Shown here: positions 10,001 through 18,190 of the stretch, piece after piece | Numbering within the stretch: position 1 is the first letter of the stretch | Layout of the letters: every line of letters starts with the position of its first letter | Assembly (NCBI RefSeq): GCF_007567505.1 | Contig: NZ_CP041783.1 | Location: 4,650,001 to 4,714,000, forward strand | DNA length: 64,000 nucleotides | From: Shewanella donghaensis | GTDB taxonomy: Bacteria > Pseudomonadota > Gammaproteobacteria > Enterobacterales > Shewanellaceae | Direction: 5' to 3' | The notes under the pieces: model-generated | The model's database searches: none | What the model saw: only the letters and a program-made list of their open reading frames with translations | What the model was told of the DNA's origin: nothing | Translations under genes and position numbers: made by a program

Positions 10001-12524
10001 CTTCAATATTGAAGTCGTTAATGTGAATGATGCTCCTGAAATATCGGGTGTTGCAGCAACTTCAGTACTTGAAGATCAAAACTATTCCTTTACTCCTACT
10101 GTTATAGATAGTGACGACAATGACAGTTTAACCTTTAGCATTACTAACAAGCCTGAATGGGCAGTATTTGATGAGCAATTAGGTCTCTTATCTGGTACAC
10201 CTGATAATAATGACGTTGGTGTAACTGTTGGTATTGAAATCTCTGTTACTGATGAGGCTGGTGAAACCGATTCACTTGCTCCATTTAGTATTGAAGTTAT
10301 TAATGTGAACGATGCCCCAGTATTTACTTCTACTCCTGTTACAGAGGTGATTGCAGAGCAAGAGTATGTTTATCAATTAGATGCTGAAGATGTCGATGAG
10401 TTATATGAATTAACATATAGCTTAGTTTCAGGACCTGCATGGCTTAGCATTACTTCTAGTGGCTTAGTGGAAGGCCTAGCACCAGCAGATGCAATTGGAG
10501 ATATTTTTAATGTTGTTGTTGCTGTGACTGATGGGGAATTAGACAGTCCAGTGTTGCAAGAATATACACTTTTAGTTATTGAACCTGGCAGTACGGAATT
10601 GCTGGTAGATGTTTACTTTACTCCGGCTCCAGTAGCGCCAGAACAGTCAATTAGTCTAATTGTTGAGCTAAATAACACCGGTCTAACTGATGCTGAAATG
10701 GTATCTTTTGATGTGACTTTTTCTGAAGGGTTAACAATATCATCGCTACCTTCTGAATGTTTTAATGTTGGCGCTCTTGTTAGCTGTTCACTTGATGATG
10801 TTATTACAAGTGATGTACTTTTCTCAGCTGTGGTAACGTTATTAACTGGAAATGAAAGTGGCTTTGAAACTGCAAAGGTGGATGTGTCAGCGGATAATAT
10901 TGAGCAATCAATCTCTAGTCAGGCACAAGTCTTAGTAGCTAATTCCCTTTCGAAAAACGCTGGTGAGTTGCTCTCTAGCATTCCTATGACTGTCGGTTAT
11001 GCAGCAGATATAAACGATGATGATTTAGTTGATTTAATTACGTTTAACCAAATAACAAACCAGCTCGAGTTACGTTTTAATGATGGACTAGGACACCTTA
11101 CTCAAGAAGAAGCTATTGCCGTTAGTTCACCTGTTACTTCTGTTTTAGTGGTAGATATTAACGGTGATGGTAATGCTGATATTATTACGACAGGAGCGAA
11201 TAAAGGGAGTAATGTCGCTTATATGTTAGACAGTAACCAGAAGTTGCTTAGTCAGGAGCTTTTGGATGCTGTTAATGCTGATGTTGCAATGGTTGCAGAC
11301 TTCACTGGAATGGGGCCACAGTTAATTTTGGCTGGCATATATCAAGCAGAGGTTGCGATATATTCAGGCATTGGATCTGGTAATACCATCGTAGAAATTG
11401 TCAACTTTTTTGACCTTATTGAGTTACAGCAACTTTCTTTAGAAGCCAGCCTGATATCTCAAAGAAGCCTGAACAAAGAAGAAGAAACCTTAAGTGTTAA
11501 TTCAGAGTTACAAGGCACCAACAGTATTTCGAATATTAATGTTGTAGAAATTGAACAGGTTCCTTATTTGTTGATTTCTAATGCTGAGTCAGCCCCCATT
11601 TTAGCTCAATACACAGAAGGTGAGTGGCTATCTGAAAATGTCGATAATTTACCTAGTAAAGTCGAAAGGATTATCCCAACAGAGCTGAATGGTAATGAAG
11701 ATATTGATGGTTTTGTTTTTCACGATGGGCAATGGTCTTTAATCTTTGACTTATTGTCTGATGCTCCTCAAATAAGTTCGGTAAGCTTTCCTATGGCAAG
11801 CGACATTGTCGTTCATGATATAGATGATGATAATGTGATTGAAATACTCTTTGTAACACCACAGGGAGTAAGTATTTGGCATTATTACTCATCGGAAGAC
11901 ATTCGTAGTGGTGATAGCGTAATTGTGGGAAATGAGATTGCAGCAGTGTTGTTACTTGATGTTGATACTGACGGTGATATGGATATGGTGACCTTAGATG
12001 CCCAAGATGGTGTCAATTTGTGGTACCTAACAAGTGCTGCTAGTTATGGAGGCCAGGAAATTGATATTAGTATATTTGCTGAAGCACCAAACTTTCCTCA
12101 ATCAGATCAAACTGGACCAGTTGAATTTATCATATCTAATAATTCATTAATGGAAAGCGATGAGCTTGAACTGATGATTAACGCAGATTCAGCAGTTACG
12201 TTCAGTCAGCTTCCTACTGGGTGTAATTTAAATGACTCTGGAGTTACTTGTGGCATTTCTCAAATTCAACCCGCTGAACAGGTATCGATAATTATTTGGG
12301 TATCAACTAATAATACTGGTACTTATTCGATAACTGGCCAAGTCACCGTATCTGATAATGACTTTAATGCAGAGAATAACGATATAACTATTAGTTTGTT
12401 AGTACCTGAAAAGCCGAAAAAGAAAAGCAGCAGTGGTGGCATGATGTCTTGGTGGACAATATTGCTATTGCTAATGTGGGTATTATATAAGCAGCAAAGG
12501 CGTTTTAGTATAGTGAGACGTTAA
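4071..12524 (+). CDS. Giant secreted multi-repeat surface protein with FG-GAP segments and GlyGly-CTERM-like tail
   Basis: A 2817-residue protein with a signal peptide (about residues 1-32, ending SVTSAAS). About residues 35-845 hold roughly six DUF11-like beta modules, each with paired cysteines (for example DVCGTGS then AGASCDF). About 846-1240 hold three bacterial Ig-like modules of the FSEDV/FSEVV type. Residues 1243-2173 hold ten 93-residue cadherin-like/He_PIG modules with NDAPxISG joints. Further DUF11-like modules flank VCBS/FG-GAP segments with calcium-loop motifs (DINDDDLVD, DINGDGNAD, DVDTDGDMD) at about 2308-2395 and 2582-2657. The tail SSSGGMMSWW plus a hydrophobic span plus KQQRRFSIVRR resembles a GlyGly-CTERM rhombosortase substrate signal. 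The likely role is a calcium-stabilised surface or released adhesin. A ribosome binding site precedes the ATG. Confidence 0.85.
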   Translation: MINLLIKINARCNVFYVGFYCLLVAFSSVTSAASSDLTISGDFSSTTIGSGNINSLTLTLDNQTGGSLSGINFLATIDDPSFMDFAEPSNVSTNCSSGNYSFTATEFSVTDYLLVSGESCYFTLDVTASHTEVDESIEVLGVTVSDLSSSAGAGTNPAGPVQLSIDPNYIRASLAVSNASLSVGSVNTVTVSMANLPLWFGTRYYTPTGTINLPSGVSVASPVNFTTTCGSLVTNSNTAGSSSFVLPFSSFADSTSCEITFDIVASTAGTMELISGGLSNPANGQTIGKISTAYVSQLSFINATFSPTALVPGGTGTIEVSILNTDRANPATNISFADDLDSVLTGLVSTGDLNDVCGTGSSLTGTGLLTFSGGSLAAGASCDFSINVAIPSNAAPNNYINTISAISYELDGSTITPDDALSTFTVNSAPALSISTNQSGTPTTSVAAGDVISVEYVLTNVDGANAASSISMTHELTGLPYFTAAVPADNFCNGSGVATFAPTSNDVYSFVAPSVSFSGLGLAAGASCTFSVDYTVPDDFNAGSYLFSVGAIDATINSIAVQSPAPSASSAFTVDAAPQLTMVFNPGAVAPDSASTIEFKISHGAGSTYNANDISFSLDLDSVLSGMTVQSLPTEPCGVGSVISGTSTLTLASGLLTPDETCEFSVPVAVPANAISGSYTFNSSILTASINGDTLTSALASSDLQVTNVTATKSFSPSTLRVGNVATEITSVYVINNADAIHPVTDISFTEQFNSIYSGVTVTSVNQADVCGTGSLVIVSGSTLILAGGALDPLTSCTFNVTLSLPADMPANVYANTSSAITATVNGNNTVFEAMNAKFTVNEISVLTSIDVSSPTSATSIIMSINFSEDVQEFIESDISVTNATLSNFTVVSASKYTVEVTPQVGIVTLNIAAGVAKDISDATLTNTSAVPISFEYQLAPSSPTPSIAISAPSSLLNDADEITYTVTYTDAETVNLLAGDITFNKTADSNGNDDAHANVSILNGDETTATVVLSGFTGDGALGINIAAETARNNTNLAPAAGPSNVFIVDTHQPTVTLSTSSNNQIDDFRLGIVFEEAVTDFDISDISVTNGTLSDFQADDALNYSVLVSATGETTISLVVVDSVANDSAGNGNSVSNSVTVNYDDIMPTVNITGPVGPVTTGFTATIDFSEVVSNFVEADIQFTNATLSSFSDVNGQQYTVFVTPITQAGVELSIDASIAIDNLGNDNTASNSYSVIYDFNDAPFISGVPATSINEDASYLFSPNYSDADVGDTLTFSIINKPTWATFSAIDGTLSGVPTNDDVGINSGIIISISDGALPVDLAAFDIEVINANDAPTISGVPATTVSEGEVYSFTPSADDIDTGETLTFSIANKPSWATFNSADGTLTGLLANEDVGTTSNIIISVSDGDTSTALAAFSITVENVNDVPTIAGSPSSSVDQDTVYSFIPTANDIDTGDNLTFSIVNKPSWVSFSSVNGSITGTPSNDDVGTSTGIVIAVSDGTVSVPLASFSITVENVNDAPSISGSPSLTVNQDSAYSFTPIANDVDTGDNLAFSIMNKPSWANFSSVNGALTGTPSNDDIGTSTGIIIAVSDGTVTVPLASFSITVENVNDAPSISGSPSLTVNQDSAYSYTPVANDVDSGDNLVFSIINKPSWANFSSVSGALTGTPSNDDIGTSTGIIIAVSDGTVSVPLASFSITVVNVNDAPTISGAPNSKVSEGNTYSFTPIANDIDSGDNLTFSIVNKPNWALFSTADGSLTGTPQTSDIGIATGIVISVSDGELSASLSAFSIEIVNVNEAPMITGLPTIQVEEGQLYEFVPTASDVDVDDVLTFSIVNKPSWASFDTVSGSLTGTPESSDIGITTNIKISVSDGELEASLTIFSIEVVNVNDAPEISGSPQTMVEQGLSYSFMPTATDKDSDPLSFSIVNQPSWASFDSTNGLLSGTPSSSDIGITSAIVITVTDGVESASLSAFNIEVVNVNDAPEISGVAATSVLEDQNYSFTPTVIDSDDNDSLTFSITNKPEWAVFDEQLGLLSGTPDNNDVGVTVGIEISVTDEAGETDSLAPFSIEVINVNDAPVFTSTPVTEVIAEQEYVYQLDAEDVDELYELTYSLVSGPAWLSITSSGLVEGLAPADAIGDIFNVVVAVTDGELDSPVLQEYTLLVIEPGSTELLVDVYFTPAPVAPEQSISLIVELNNTGLTDAEMVSFDVTFSEGLTISSLPSECFNVGALVSCSLDDVITSDVLFSAVVTLLTGNESGFETAKVDVSADNIEQSISSQAQVLVANSLSKNAGELLSSIPMTVGYAADINDDDLVDLITFNQITNQLELRFNDGLGHLTQEEAIAVSSPVTSVLVVDINGDGNADIITTGANKGSNVAYMLDSNQKLLSQELLDAVNADVAMVADFTGMGPQLILAGIYQAEVAIYSGIGSGNTIVEIVNFFDLIELQQLSLEASLISQRSLNKEEETLSVNSELQGTNSISNINVVEIEQVPYLLISNAESAPILAQYTEGEWLSENVDNLPSKVERIIPTELNGNEDIDGFVFHDGQWSLIFDLLSDAPQISSVSFPMASDIVVHDIDDDNVIEILFVTPQGVSIWHYYSSEDIRSGDSVIVGNEIAAVLLLDVDTDGDMDMVTLDAQDGVNLWYLTSAASYGGQEIDISIFAEAPNFPQSDQTGPVEFIISNNSLMESDELELMINADSAVTFSQLPTGCNLNDSGVTCGISQIQPAEQVSIIIWVSTNNTGTYSITGQVTVSDNDFNAENNDITISLLVPEKPKKKSSSGGMMSWWTILLLLMWVLYKQQRRFSIVRR
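7797..10590 (+). repeat. Ten in-frame tandem repeats of about 279 bp (cadherin-like/He_PIG modules)
   Basis: Units begin at 7797, 8076, 8355, 8634, 8913 and 9192, then at about 9471, 9750, 10026 and 10308, each opening with codons for N-D/E-A/V-P. The period is 279 bases (93 codons) for the first units and varies slightly in the later ones. Units four and five (8634-8912 and 8913-9191) are much more alike at the DNA level than the rest, sharing long identical runs, which points to recent duplication or gene conversion. The repeats also create a run of open antisense frames that are artefacts. Confidence 0.9.
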
Positions 12525-12529
12525 CAATG

Positions 12530-12560
12530 AATGCCGATGTACTATGTATATCGGCATTTT
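12530..12560 (+). terminator. Rho-independent terminator after the giant repeat protein
   Basis: The arms AATGCCGAT (12530-12538) and ATCGGCATT (12550-12558) are exactly complementary around an 11-base loop and run into TTTT. It lies just after the stop at 12524, separating this gene from the next one. Confidence 0.7.
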
Positions 12561-12629
12561 ATTAATTTAGCAGTAATGAATTTTGAACTATAAAAATGAT
12601 ATGCCATATCAATGGCAATGGAGAAGATC

Positions 12630-15600
12630 ATGGGCTGGTATAACTATGGGAAAAATTCCGAAGTTAGTTTTACACCACTTTTTATGTTAAAAGGGCTGTT
12701 TTTAAATTGCTTAATTTTGTTTATTTTAACTATTGATGTCGTTGCTTCTGAGTTCGAATTCGACCCTATTGATGACGGTATTTTAAAGTTAATGGGAAAA
12801 CTTGAATCTGACAAAGATCCCAAGTGTCATGCTACAGCAACAAGGTTAGAAGGATTAATTTACGGCACGCCGCTAAGTGAAGATGCCAGGTACGCTAAAA
12901 GTGAGTATCAGAAACTATTAATTAAACGAATTTGGAAAAAGGCTGCACAATCTACATCTCAACATCCATTATCAAGAAGTGCCGTTGAACTAACTACAAA
13001 CAAGCTTTTTAGAACGTCTTTAGATAACAACTCAAGCTTGCCTATTTGGAAAGTTGAAGTTGGAAACAAAGTCATTGAAATAACTGAGCGTGACCAACAG
13101 CATTACGGGTCGATAGCTTATACGCTAAGAGCAATGTTGGCAGCACAGCAAGATGTTTTATTAGACTTTGAAAGTGAATTACCAGACCTTTCTGATGATG
13201 CTGCTAGCTACTTAACTCAACAAGTTGATTTAGTCACTTTATCTTTATTAAAGTTAGCGGACCAAGAAGCCCGTATAGAAGATAGTTACGAAGTAACAGC
13301 TGTTTATATTGAGCAAAGTTGGCGGACTTTGTTTCCTACTTTAGATGAAAAACCGCAGGTAAATACACTTAAAATAGAGGGCAGAAAAGTAAATTCTGGA
13401 TTATTCACAAAGTTAATTGAGCAAAAAATTACAGCTTTCTCACAGTACAATGATGTCAATCAAACTTTGTTTCTTAGAAATCTACAAGTATATTTTGCAA
13501 AGTTATCCATGCCAGCATCTGAACAAGAAATAGCAGATTTTAAACAATACTTTACAGAAGCGATGATTGCTTTTTCTGGAACATTATATTTGAACTCACA
13601 AGCTCAGGCTCAAGCAGGTCAAACGATCAAAGAGTCAAATGTAGCTGATGCAATTGCTTATTTATTACCGCATGAAGTTAATGAATATGAAGATGTTATT
13701 TTTTACCCCAATTATAAAGAAGAGAAAAAAATAATCATTGAATCCTATGATATGGATGCATTTAGAGATTCGGGCCTTCACTGGGTCTATCTGAAAGAAG
13801 CACTAAAAGATGCTAAAGACATGGTTAAACTTGAAGCAGATCCTTTTGCGGCAGAATTATTAAGTGAAGCAATAGCCCATTATGGGGTACTTTTATTACG
13901 AGAAGCTGGAAAGTTAGGAAAGGCTAATAACCAGTCTACGCTTTCAGCGGATCTTATCGAGAAAAGTTATCAAAAAATTAATTTTGATATTGAGCTATAC
14001 ACAAAATATAAACCTGATGACGAGTTGAAAACTGAAATAGTATCAGCTGGTACTGACAGCCCAAAAACAAAGAGTGATGTACGCTACTTTAAAAATGTCA
14101 CAGATTTACAAAAGTTTGCAATTGAACATAGATCATCTGACTGGCTAAGTCGCCAACTACGGAGCTACTTAGAAAAAGATGCCGACACCGGAATTATCAC
14201 TATTCCGCCAGCTTTTGGTGGGAGTGGTATTGCTGCTGAAGATATCAATGGAGATGGCTTTGTAGATATTCTAGTGTTGAGTGGACTTGGTAATAAGTTA
14301 TTTTTAAATAACGGTAAGCAGTTGGTCGACATTACTAAAAAATCTGGATTGAATAACATTAGTAGACGAGCAGGTTCTCAACATAGTTCGGGAGAACCAA
14401 GGCAACCATTAATTGCTGATTGGGATAATGATGGCGATCAGGATATTGTCATTACATATGTTGATGAGCCCCATCATGTATATAGAAATAATGGTAAAGG
14501 CCAATTTGAAGATCTTACTATGTCAGTTAATTTAGGTGGTTCAGGCTATGTTGGTGGGCCTGCTACTACGGTGGATATAAATAATGATGGACTGTTAGAT
14601 ATTTATATTCAGTATTTTGGAAACTATTTAAAAGGAGATTTACCAACCTTAAAACGTAGAAATGATAATGGTGGTGAAAACGTTTTATTTATTAATAAGG
14701 GTAATTTTACATTTGAAAAAGTAGAAGGAGCCTTAGGTGCTAATAATACGGGATGGGGGCAGGCTGTTACTCATACCGATCTTAATTTAGATGGTTGGCA
14801 AGATTTAATTGTAGGAAATGACTTTGGGGTTAATGCCTATTATATAAATCAGCAAGGCAAAGGCTTTAATGATTATGCGAGTAGTATCGGAACTGATAAG
14901 CCTTCGTATACGATGAATCTAAGTCTTAGTGACTTAAACCGTGACGGTATTGCTGATATTTATGTCTCAAATATTGTCACTATGAACAAAGATCAAAAGT
15001 ATGTGCTGCCCACTGAAGATACTACTGCTGAATTCAATCCTGAAAAATTAGCGAATATGCGTGTTGTTGAAGGCAATGATTTGTTCTTATCGGCTAAAAA
15101 TGCGAAAGGTGCTTTGAAATATCAACACAGTGATTTGGTCGGGAGGGGTTACTCCTCTACTGGCTGGGCTTGGGATGCTGATTTTTTTGATGTTGATAAT
15201 GATGGTGATGAGGACCTCTATGTTCTAAATGGTATGAATGATTATTATGTGTACTCTAAAAAGAACCCTTATTATACCGATCCTATGACTGGAGAAACTC
15301 TAGATGTTGATTTCCCTGATGCAGCCAAAGCTAGCAATGTATTTTTCTTAAATACAGATGGGAAACTCAAGAATGTTTCAACTATGAGTGGATTAGACTT
15401 TATTGGTAATTCTAGGTCCGCGAGTTACTTTGATTTAGATAATGATGGTGATCTTGATGTTGCTGTTAATAACTATCATGACACTGCTCAACTGTTTTCT
15501 AATCAAGCCCAACTATTAAATAATAATTGGCTAAAAATATCTTTGGAAGGCTCTCCTGAAAATGGGGTGAATTTGGATGGAATTGGAGCTCAAGTTATTG

Positions 15601-15809
15601 TCCATACCGATGATGAAGGTTACAGTTGGCGTCAGGTTACTGGCAGTCAGGGCTATATGTCAGTTCACCCGAAAGAACAGCATATTGGTTTAGGTAAGGC
15701 TTCAGTTGCTGAGGTTACTGTAATTTGGCCAAATGGTAAGCGACAGAATTTCACTAAAGTAGATGCAAATCGCCGTTATACGATTTCTTATCCAAAGAAT
15801 ACAAACTAA
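12630..15809 (+). CDS. Exported FG-GAP/VCBS repeat protein with C-terminal ASPIC/UnbV domain (CRTAC1-like)
   Basis: The start chosen is the ATG at 12630, six bases after GGAG; an in-frame ATG at 12612 exists without a good ribosome site. The 1059-residue product has an N-terminal hydrophobic export signal (about residues 20-38, ending VVAS). About residues 40-500 are an alpha-helical region of unknown function. About 528-960 hold seven FG-GAP units with calcium-binding loops (DINGDGFVD, DWDNDGDQD, DINNDGLLD, DLNLDGWQD, DLNRDGIAD, DVDNDGDED, DLDNDGDLD). The last 90 or so residues form an ASPIC/UnbV domain (GVNLDGIGAQV, TGSQGYMSVHPK, VIWPNGKRQ). This set predicts a beta-propeller surface or periplasmic binding protein. 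The stop lies six bases before the DUF255 gene. Confidence 0.85.
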   Translation: MGWYNYGKNSEVSFTPLFMLKGLFLNCLILFILTIDVVASEFEFDPIDDGILKLMGKLESDKDPKCHATATRLEGLIYGTPLSEDARYAKSEYQKLLIKRIWKKAAQSTSQHPLSRSAVELTTNKLFRTSLDNNSSLPIWKVEVGNKVIEITERDQQHYGSIAYTLRAMLAAQQDVLLDFESELPDLSDDAASYLTQQVDLVTLSLLKLADQEARIEDSYEVTAVYIEQSWRTLFPTLDEKPQVNTLKIEGRKVNSGLFTKLIEQKITAFSQYNDVNQTLFLRNLQVYFAKLSMPASEQEIADFKQYFTEAMIAFSGTLYLNSQAQAQAGQTIKESNVADAIAYLLPHEVNEYEDVIFYPNYKEEKKIIIESYDMDAFRDSGLHWVYLKEALKDAKDMVKLEADPFAAELLSEAIAHYGVLLLREAGKLGKANNQSTLSADLIEKSYQKINFDIELYTKYKPDDELKTEIVSAGTDSPKTKSDVRYFKNVTDLQKFAIEHRSSDWLSRQLRSYLEKDADTGIITIPPAFGGSGIAAEDINGDGFVDILVLSGLGNKLFLNNGKQLVDITKKSGLNNISRRAGSQHSSGEPRQPLIADWDNDGDQDIVITYVDEPHHVYRNNGKGQFEDLTMSVNLGGSGYVGGPATTVDINNDGLLDIYIQYFGNYLKGDLPTLKRRNDNGGENVLFINKGNFTFEKVEGALGANNTGWGQAVTHTDLNLDGWQDLIVGNDFGVNAYYINQQGKGFNDYASSIGTDKPSYTMNLSLSDLNRDGIADIYVSNIVTMNKDQKYVLPTEDTTAEFNPEKLANMRVVEGNDLFLSAKNAKGALKYQHSDLVGRGYSSTGWAWDADFFDVDNDGDEDLYVLNGMNDYYVYSKKNPYYTDPMTGETLDVDFPDAAKASNVFFLNTDGKLKNVSTMSGLDFIGNSRSASYFDLDNDGDLDVAVNNYHDTAQLFSNQAQLLNNNWLKISLEGSPENGVNLDGIGAQVIVHTDDEGYSWRQVTGSQGYMSVHPKEQHIGLGKASVAEVTVIWPNGKRQNFTKVDANRRYTISYPKNTN

Positions 15810-15815
15810 ATTTTT

Positions 15816-18020
15816 ATGATTAACTTTCTGAAAAGTATAAAGGGGTTGATACTAGGGGGCGCATTCTGCTTATTGGCTACCTCTATTAATGTGTTGGCCG
15901 ATGAAGAACGCATGAATGCGTATATACAAGTAAAAGATTGGCTAGTGTCACAACAAGTGATATCTGATGATTCTGGTGATCCTCAACACCTTAATGCACT
16001 TATAAACGCAAACTCTCCTTATTTACTAAGCCATGCATTACAACCTATTGACTGGCTTGAATGGCGTTCCGATTTTAATTTAGGCAGCGGCAACGATAAA
16101 AAATTACTTTTTATTTCAATAGGATATTCTACTTGTCATTGGTGTCATGTGATGGCGCAAGAGAGCTTTAGCGATGAGGTCATCGCCAATATTTTAAATA
16201 AGAGCTATGTCAGCGTTAAAGTAGACCGTGAGCAATGGCCTTTAGTAGATAATCGGTTTAAGTCAGCACTAGAGGCTATGAAAGGCGATGCTGGTTGGCC
16301 TATAAATGCTATATTAACACCTGATGGACAGTTAGTTTGGATTGACTCATATGTTAATAAACAAGAGTTCAATAAGGTACTTAAGGGGCTGGCTATTCGT
16401 TGGCAATCAAAGCCATCTTCGGTTATAGCGCTCGCAAATCGAATTGAAGAAAAATTACTACTAGATAAACCTCCAGTGCTTTTAAGTAAGAGTATAAATT
16501 TATCTAGAAAAGAATGGCAACAATGGCTACTTCAGATTCACAATGATATTTCCACTGGGCTAGCAAAACAGCAAGTTGCGAATGGACCTAGATTTCTTCG
16601 GGCCTATTGGGCAATTGGTTTATTAGATGACTATTTAAGAACTGATAACTCATTATTCTTGAATCAAGTAAAGTTACATGTTGACAAAATATTAGCTAGC
16701 CCAACTTATGATGCTGTTGACGGCGGTTTTCATCGTTATGCGGTGGATTCAAACTGGCAAGTACCACATTATGAAAAAATGTTATACACGCAAGCAAATA
16801 TGATGCGTGTCTTAGCCAGATTGTATGCGGTAACTGGCAACATTAAGTACGATAGGGCAATCATTCAGACGGCCAAATGGACAGAGCAACGACTTGGACA
16901 GCTTAATGGGATTGGCTCTGCGATGTCTGCAATGTCAGAGAACGTTGAGGGTTTGTATTATCAAATGACACCTTCGCAGCTTCTAAGTATCGATTTATCG
17001 AAAGATTGGCCTAATAGCCAAGCTGTGCAAGAAATGGTGAAGCAAAGGCAAGATCGAATTCCACCTCCAATTGACGAAAAAGTCATTCTTAGTTGGAATA
17101 GTTTGTATATTGTTGCTCTATTAGAGGCTTATCAAGTTACAAGACATATTCAGCTACTTAATTCTGCAAAATTAATATCACAACAACTTTGGAATAACCT
17201 TGTTAAAGGTGATCTGGTGTACCGCAGTGCGTTTGCCAACAATGTTGCTATCGACGCTGAAATTGAAGATTTAGCTTGGTTTGCTACATCTCAATATATG
17301 TTAAGTTTTTATGAAAACTGGTCAAAGGTTGATAGTAATACTTCAGATAACAGGATCAGCCCATTGTCACGGGCTGAGTTTTTATTGAATAAGGTGAAAA
17401 TACGACTGTCAGACCTTAATGAATTAAATACAGTCCTTAATTTAAATCGGGATGGAGAGTTGCCTTCAGCTCGATCTGCAACTTTCTCTGCTTTAATTCT
17501 TGGTTACGAATTGGGATATAACCGTCAATATCAGCATTATGCTACAGCTGTTAGTTCGATAGGTTTGAACAGCCATTCTCAATTAATTAATGAGTATTCT
17601 TATGTCATTCAACAAGCAAAAATTACTGAAAACGTGCAAGTTAATCAAGCTAGATTTGCCCGAGGAAATGGGAAGGTAACGGCTAAAATCATAGGCAATC
17701 AGATTAACTTATATTTTTCTTTAAGAAAAAACTGGCACATTAATGCACATAAATTAACTAATAATAAGTTTATTGCAACTAATGTCATAGTAGATTTAGA
17801 GGAATCGAAAGTTATATTCCCTGAACCTGTAAAAAAGTTACTTGGGTTTGATGATTCTTACCTTGCGCTATTGGAAGGCGATTTTATTGTTAGCATTGTG
17901 GACGTTGAAGAAAACCTAAAGTCTGTAAATCTGCAACTTACTTTACAGGCTTGCTCAGATAGTTTGTGTTTGTTACCTGAGGTAATCTCTATATTTGTTA
18001 ATTCTCAACCCCAGACATAA
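15816..18020 (+). CDS. Exported DUF255 thioredoxin-like/six-hairpin protein with C-terminal DsbD-alpha-like domain
   Basis: A 734-residue protein with a signal peptide (about 1-29, ending VLADE). The DUF255 (YyaL/SPATA20) signature starts at NSPYLLSHALQPIDWLEW (about 66-83) and continues with STCHWCHVM (C107 and C110 as a CxxC redox pair) and VKVDREQWP. The middle (about 240-600) is the alpha-helical toroid part, with GGFHRYAVD and PHYEKMLYTQA. The last 110 residues depart from the usual family: KNWHINAHKL followed by LTLQACSDSLCLLPE (C713 and C718) looks like the N-terminal DsbD immunoglobulin-like redox domain. The gene lies six bases after the FG-GAP gene, so the two are likely co-transcribed. 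Role inferred: periplasmic thiol chemistry, possibly on the neighbouring secreted proteins. DUF255 proteins are usually cytoplasmic. Confidence 0.8.
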   Translation: MINFLKSIKGLILGGAFCLLATSINVLADEERMNAYIQVKDWLVSQQVISDDSGDPQHLNALINANSPYLLSHALQPIDWLEWRSDFNLGSGNDKKLLFISIGYSTCHWCHVMAQESFSDEVIANILNKSYVSVKVDREQWPLVDNRFKSALEAMKGDAGWPINAILTPDGQLVWIDSYVNKQEFNKVLKGLAIRWQSKPSSVIALANRIEEKLLLDKPPVLLSKSINLSRKEWQQWLLQIHNDISTGLAKQQVANGPRFLRAYWAIGLLDDYLRTDNSLFLNQVKLHVDKILASPTYDAVDGGFHRYAVDSNWQVPHYEKMLYTQANMMRVLARLYAVTGNIKYDRAIIQTAKWTEQRLGQLNGIGSAMSAMSENVEGLYYQMTPSQLLSIDLSKDWPNSQAVQEMVKQRQDRIPPPIDEKVILSWNSLYIVALLEAYQVTRHIQLLNSAKLISQQLWNNLVKGDLVYRSAFANNVAIDAEIEDLAWFATSQYMLSFYENWSKVDSNTSDNRISPLSRAEFLLNKVKIRLSDLNELNTVLNLNRDGELPSARSATFSALILGYELGYNRQYQHYATAVSSIGLNSHSQLINEYSYVIQQAKITENVQVNQARFARGNGKVTAKIIGNQINLYFSLRKNWHINAHKLTNNKFIATNVIVDLEESKVIFPEPVKKLLGFDDSYLALLEGDFIVSIVDVEENLKSVNLQLTLQACSDSLCLLPEVISIFVNSQPQT

Positions 18021-18121
18021 CTTTTAATTATAATAGTGTTTTTGCTACAAAAATAAATTTAATATCACCTTTTGTTATATAAATCTTCATGATTATAACT
18101 TTTAAATGTTGCCTGTGGTGG

Positions 18122-18154
18122 TATGATGTAACGCAAATTTGAGGAATGCCTCAA
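18122..18154 (+). promoter_or_regulatory. Putative cysD promoter -10 and leader hairpin
   Basis: TATGAT at 18122-18127, preceded by TGG, fits an extended -10 box and has no good -35, as expected for an activator-dependent (CysB-type) promoter. About 11 bases later a hairpin TTGAGG-AATG-CCTCAA (18139-18154) would lie at the 5' end of the transcript, about 36 bases before the cysD ATG. CysB control is inferred from the pathway, not from a recognised site. Confidence 0.35.
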
Positions 18155-18190
18155 GCATTTGTCTTCTTTAAGTTGGATACGGAACTCTAT

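Noticed and set aside
18146..18190. N-terminal extension of CysD from the ATG at 18146
   Set aside because: The added residues are not part of the family, and the ATG lies in a hairpin loop without proper ribosome-site spacing.
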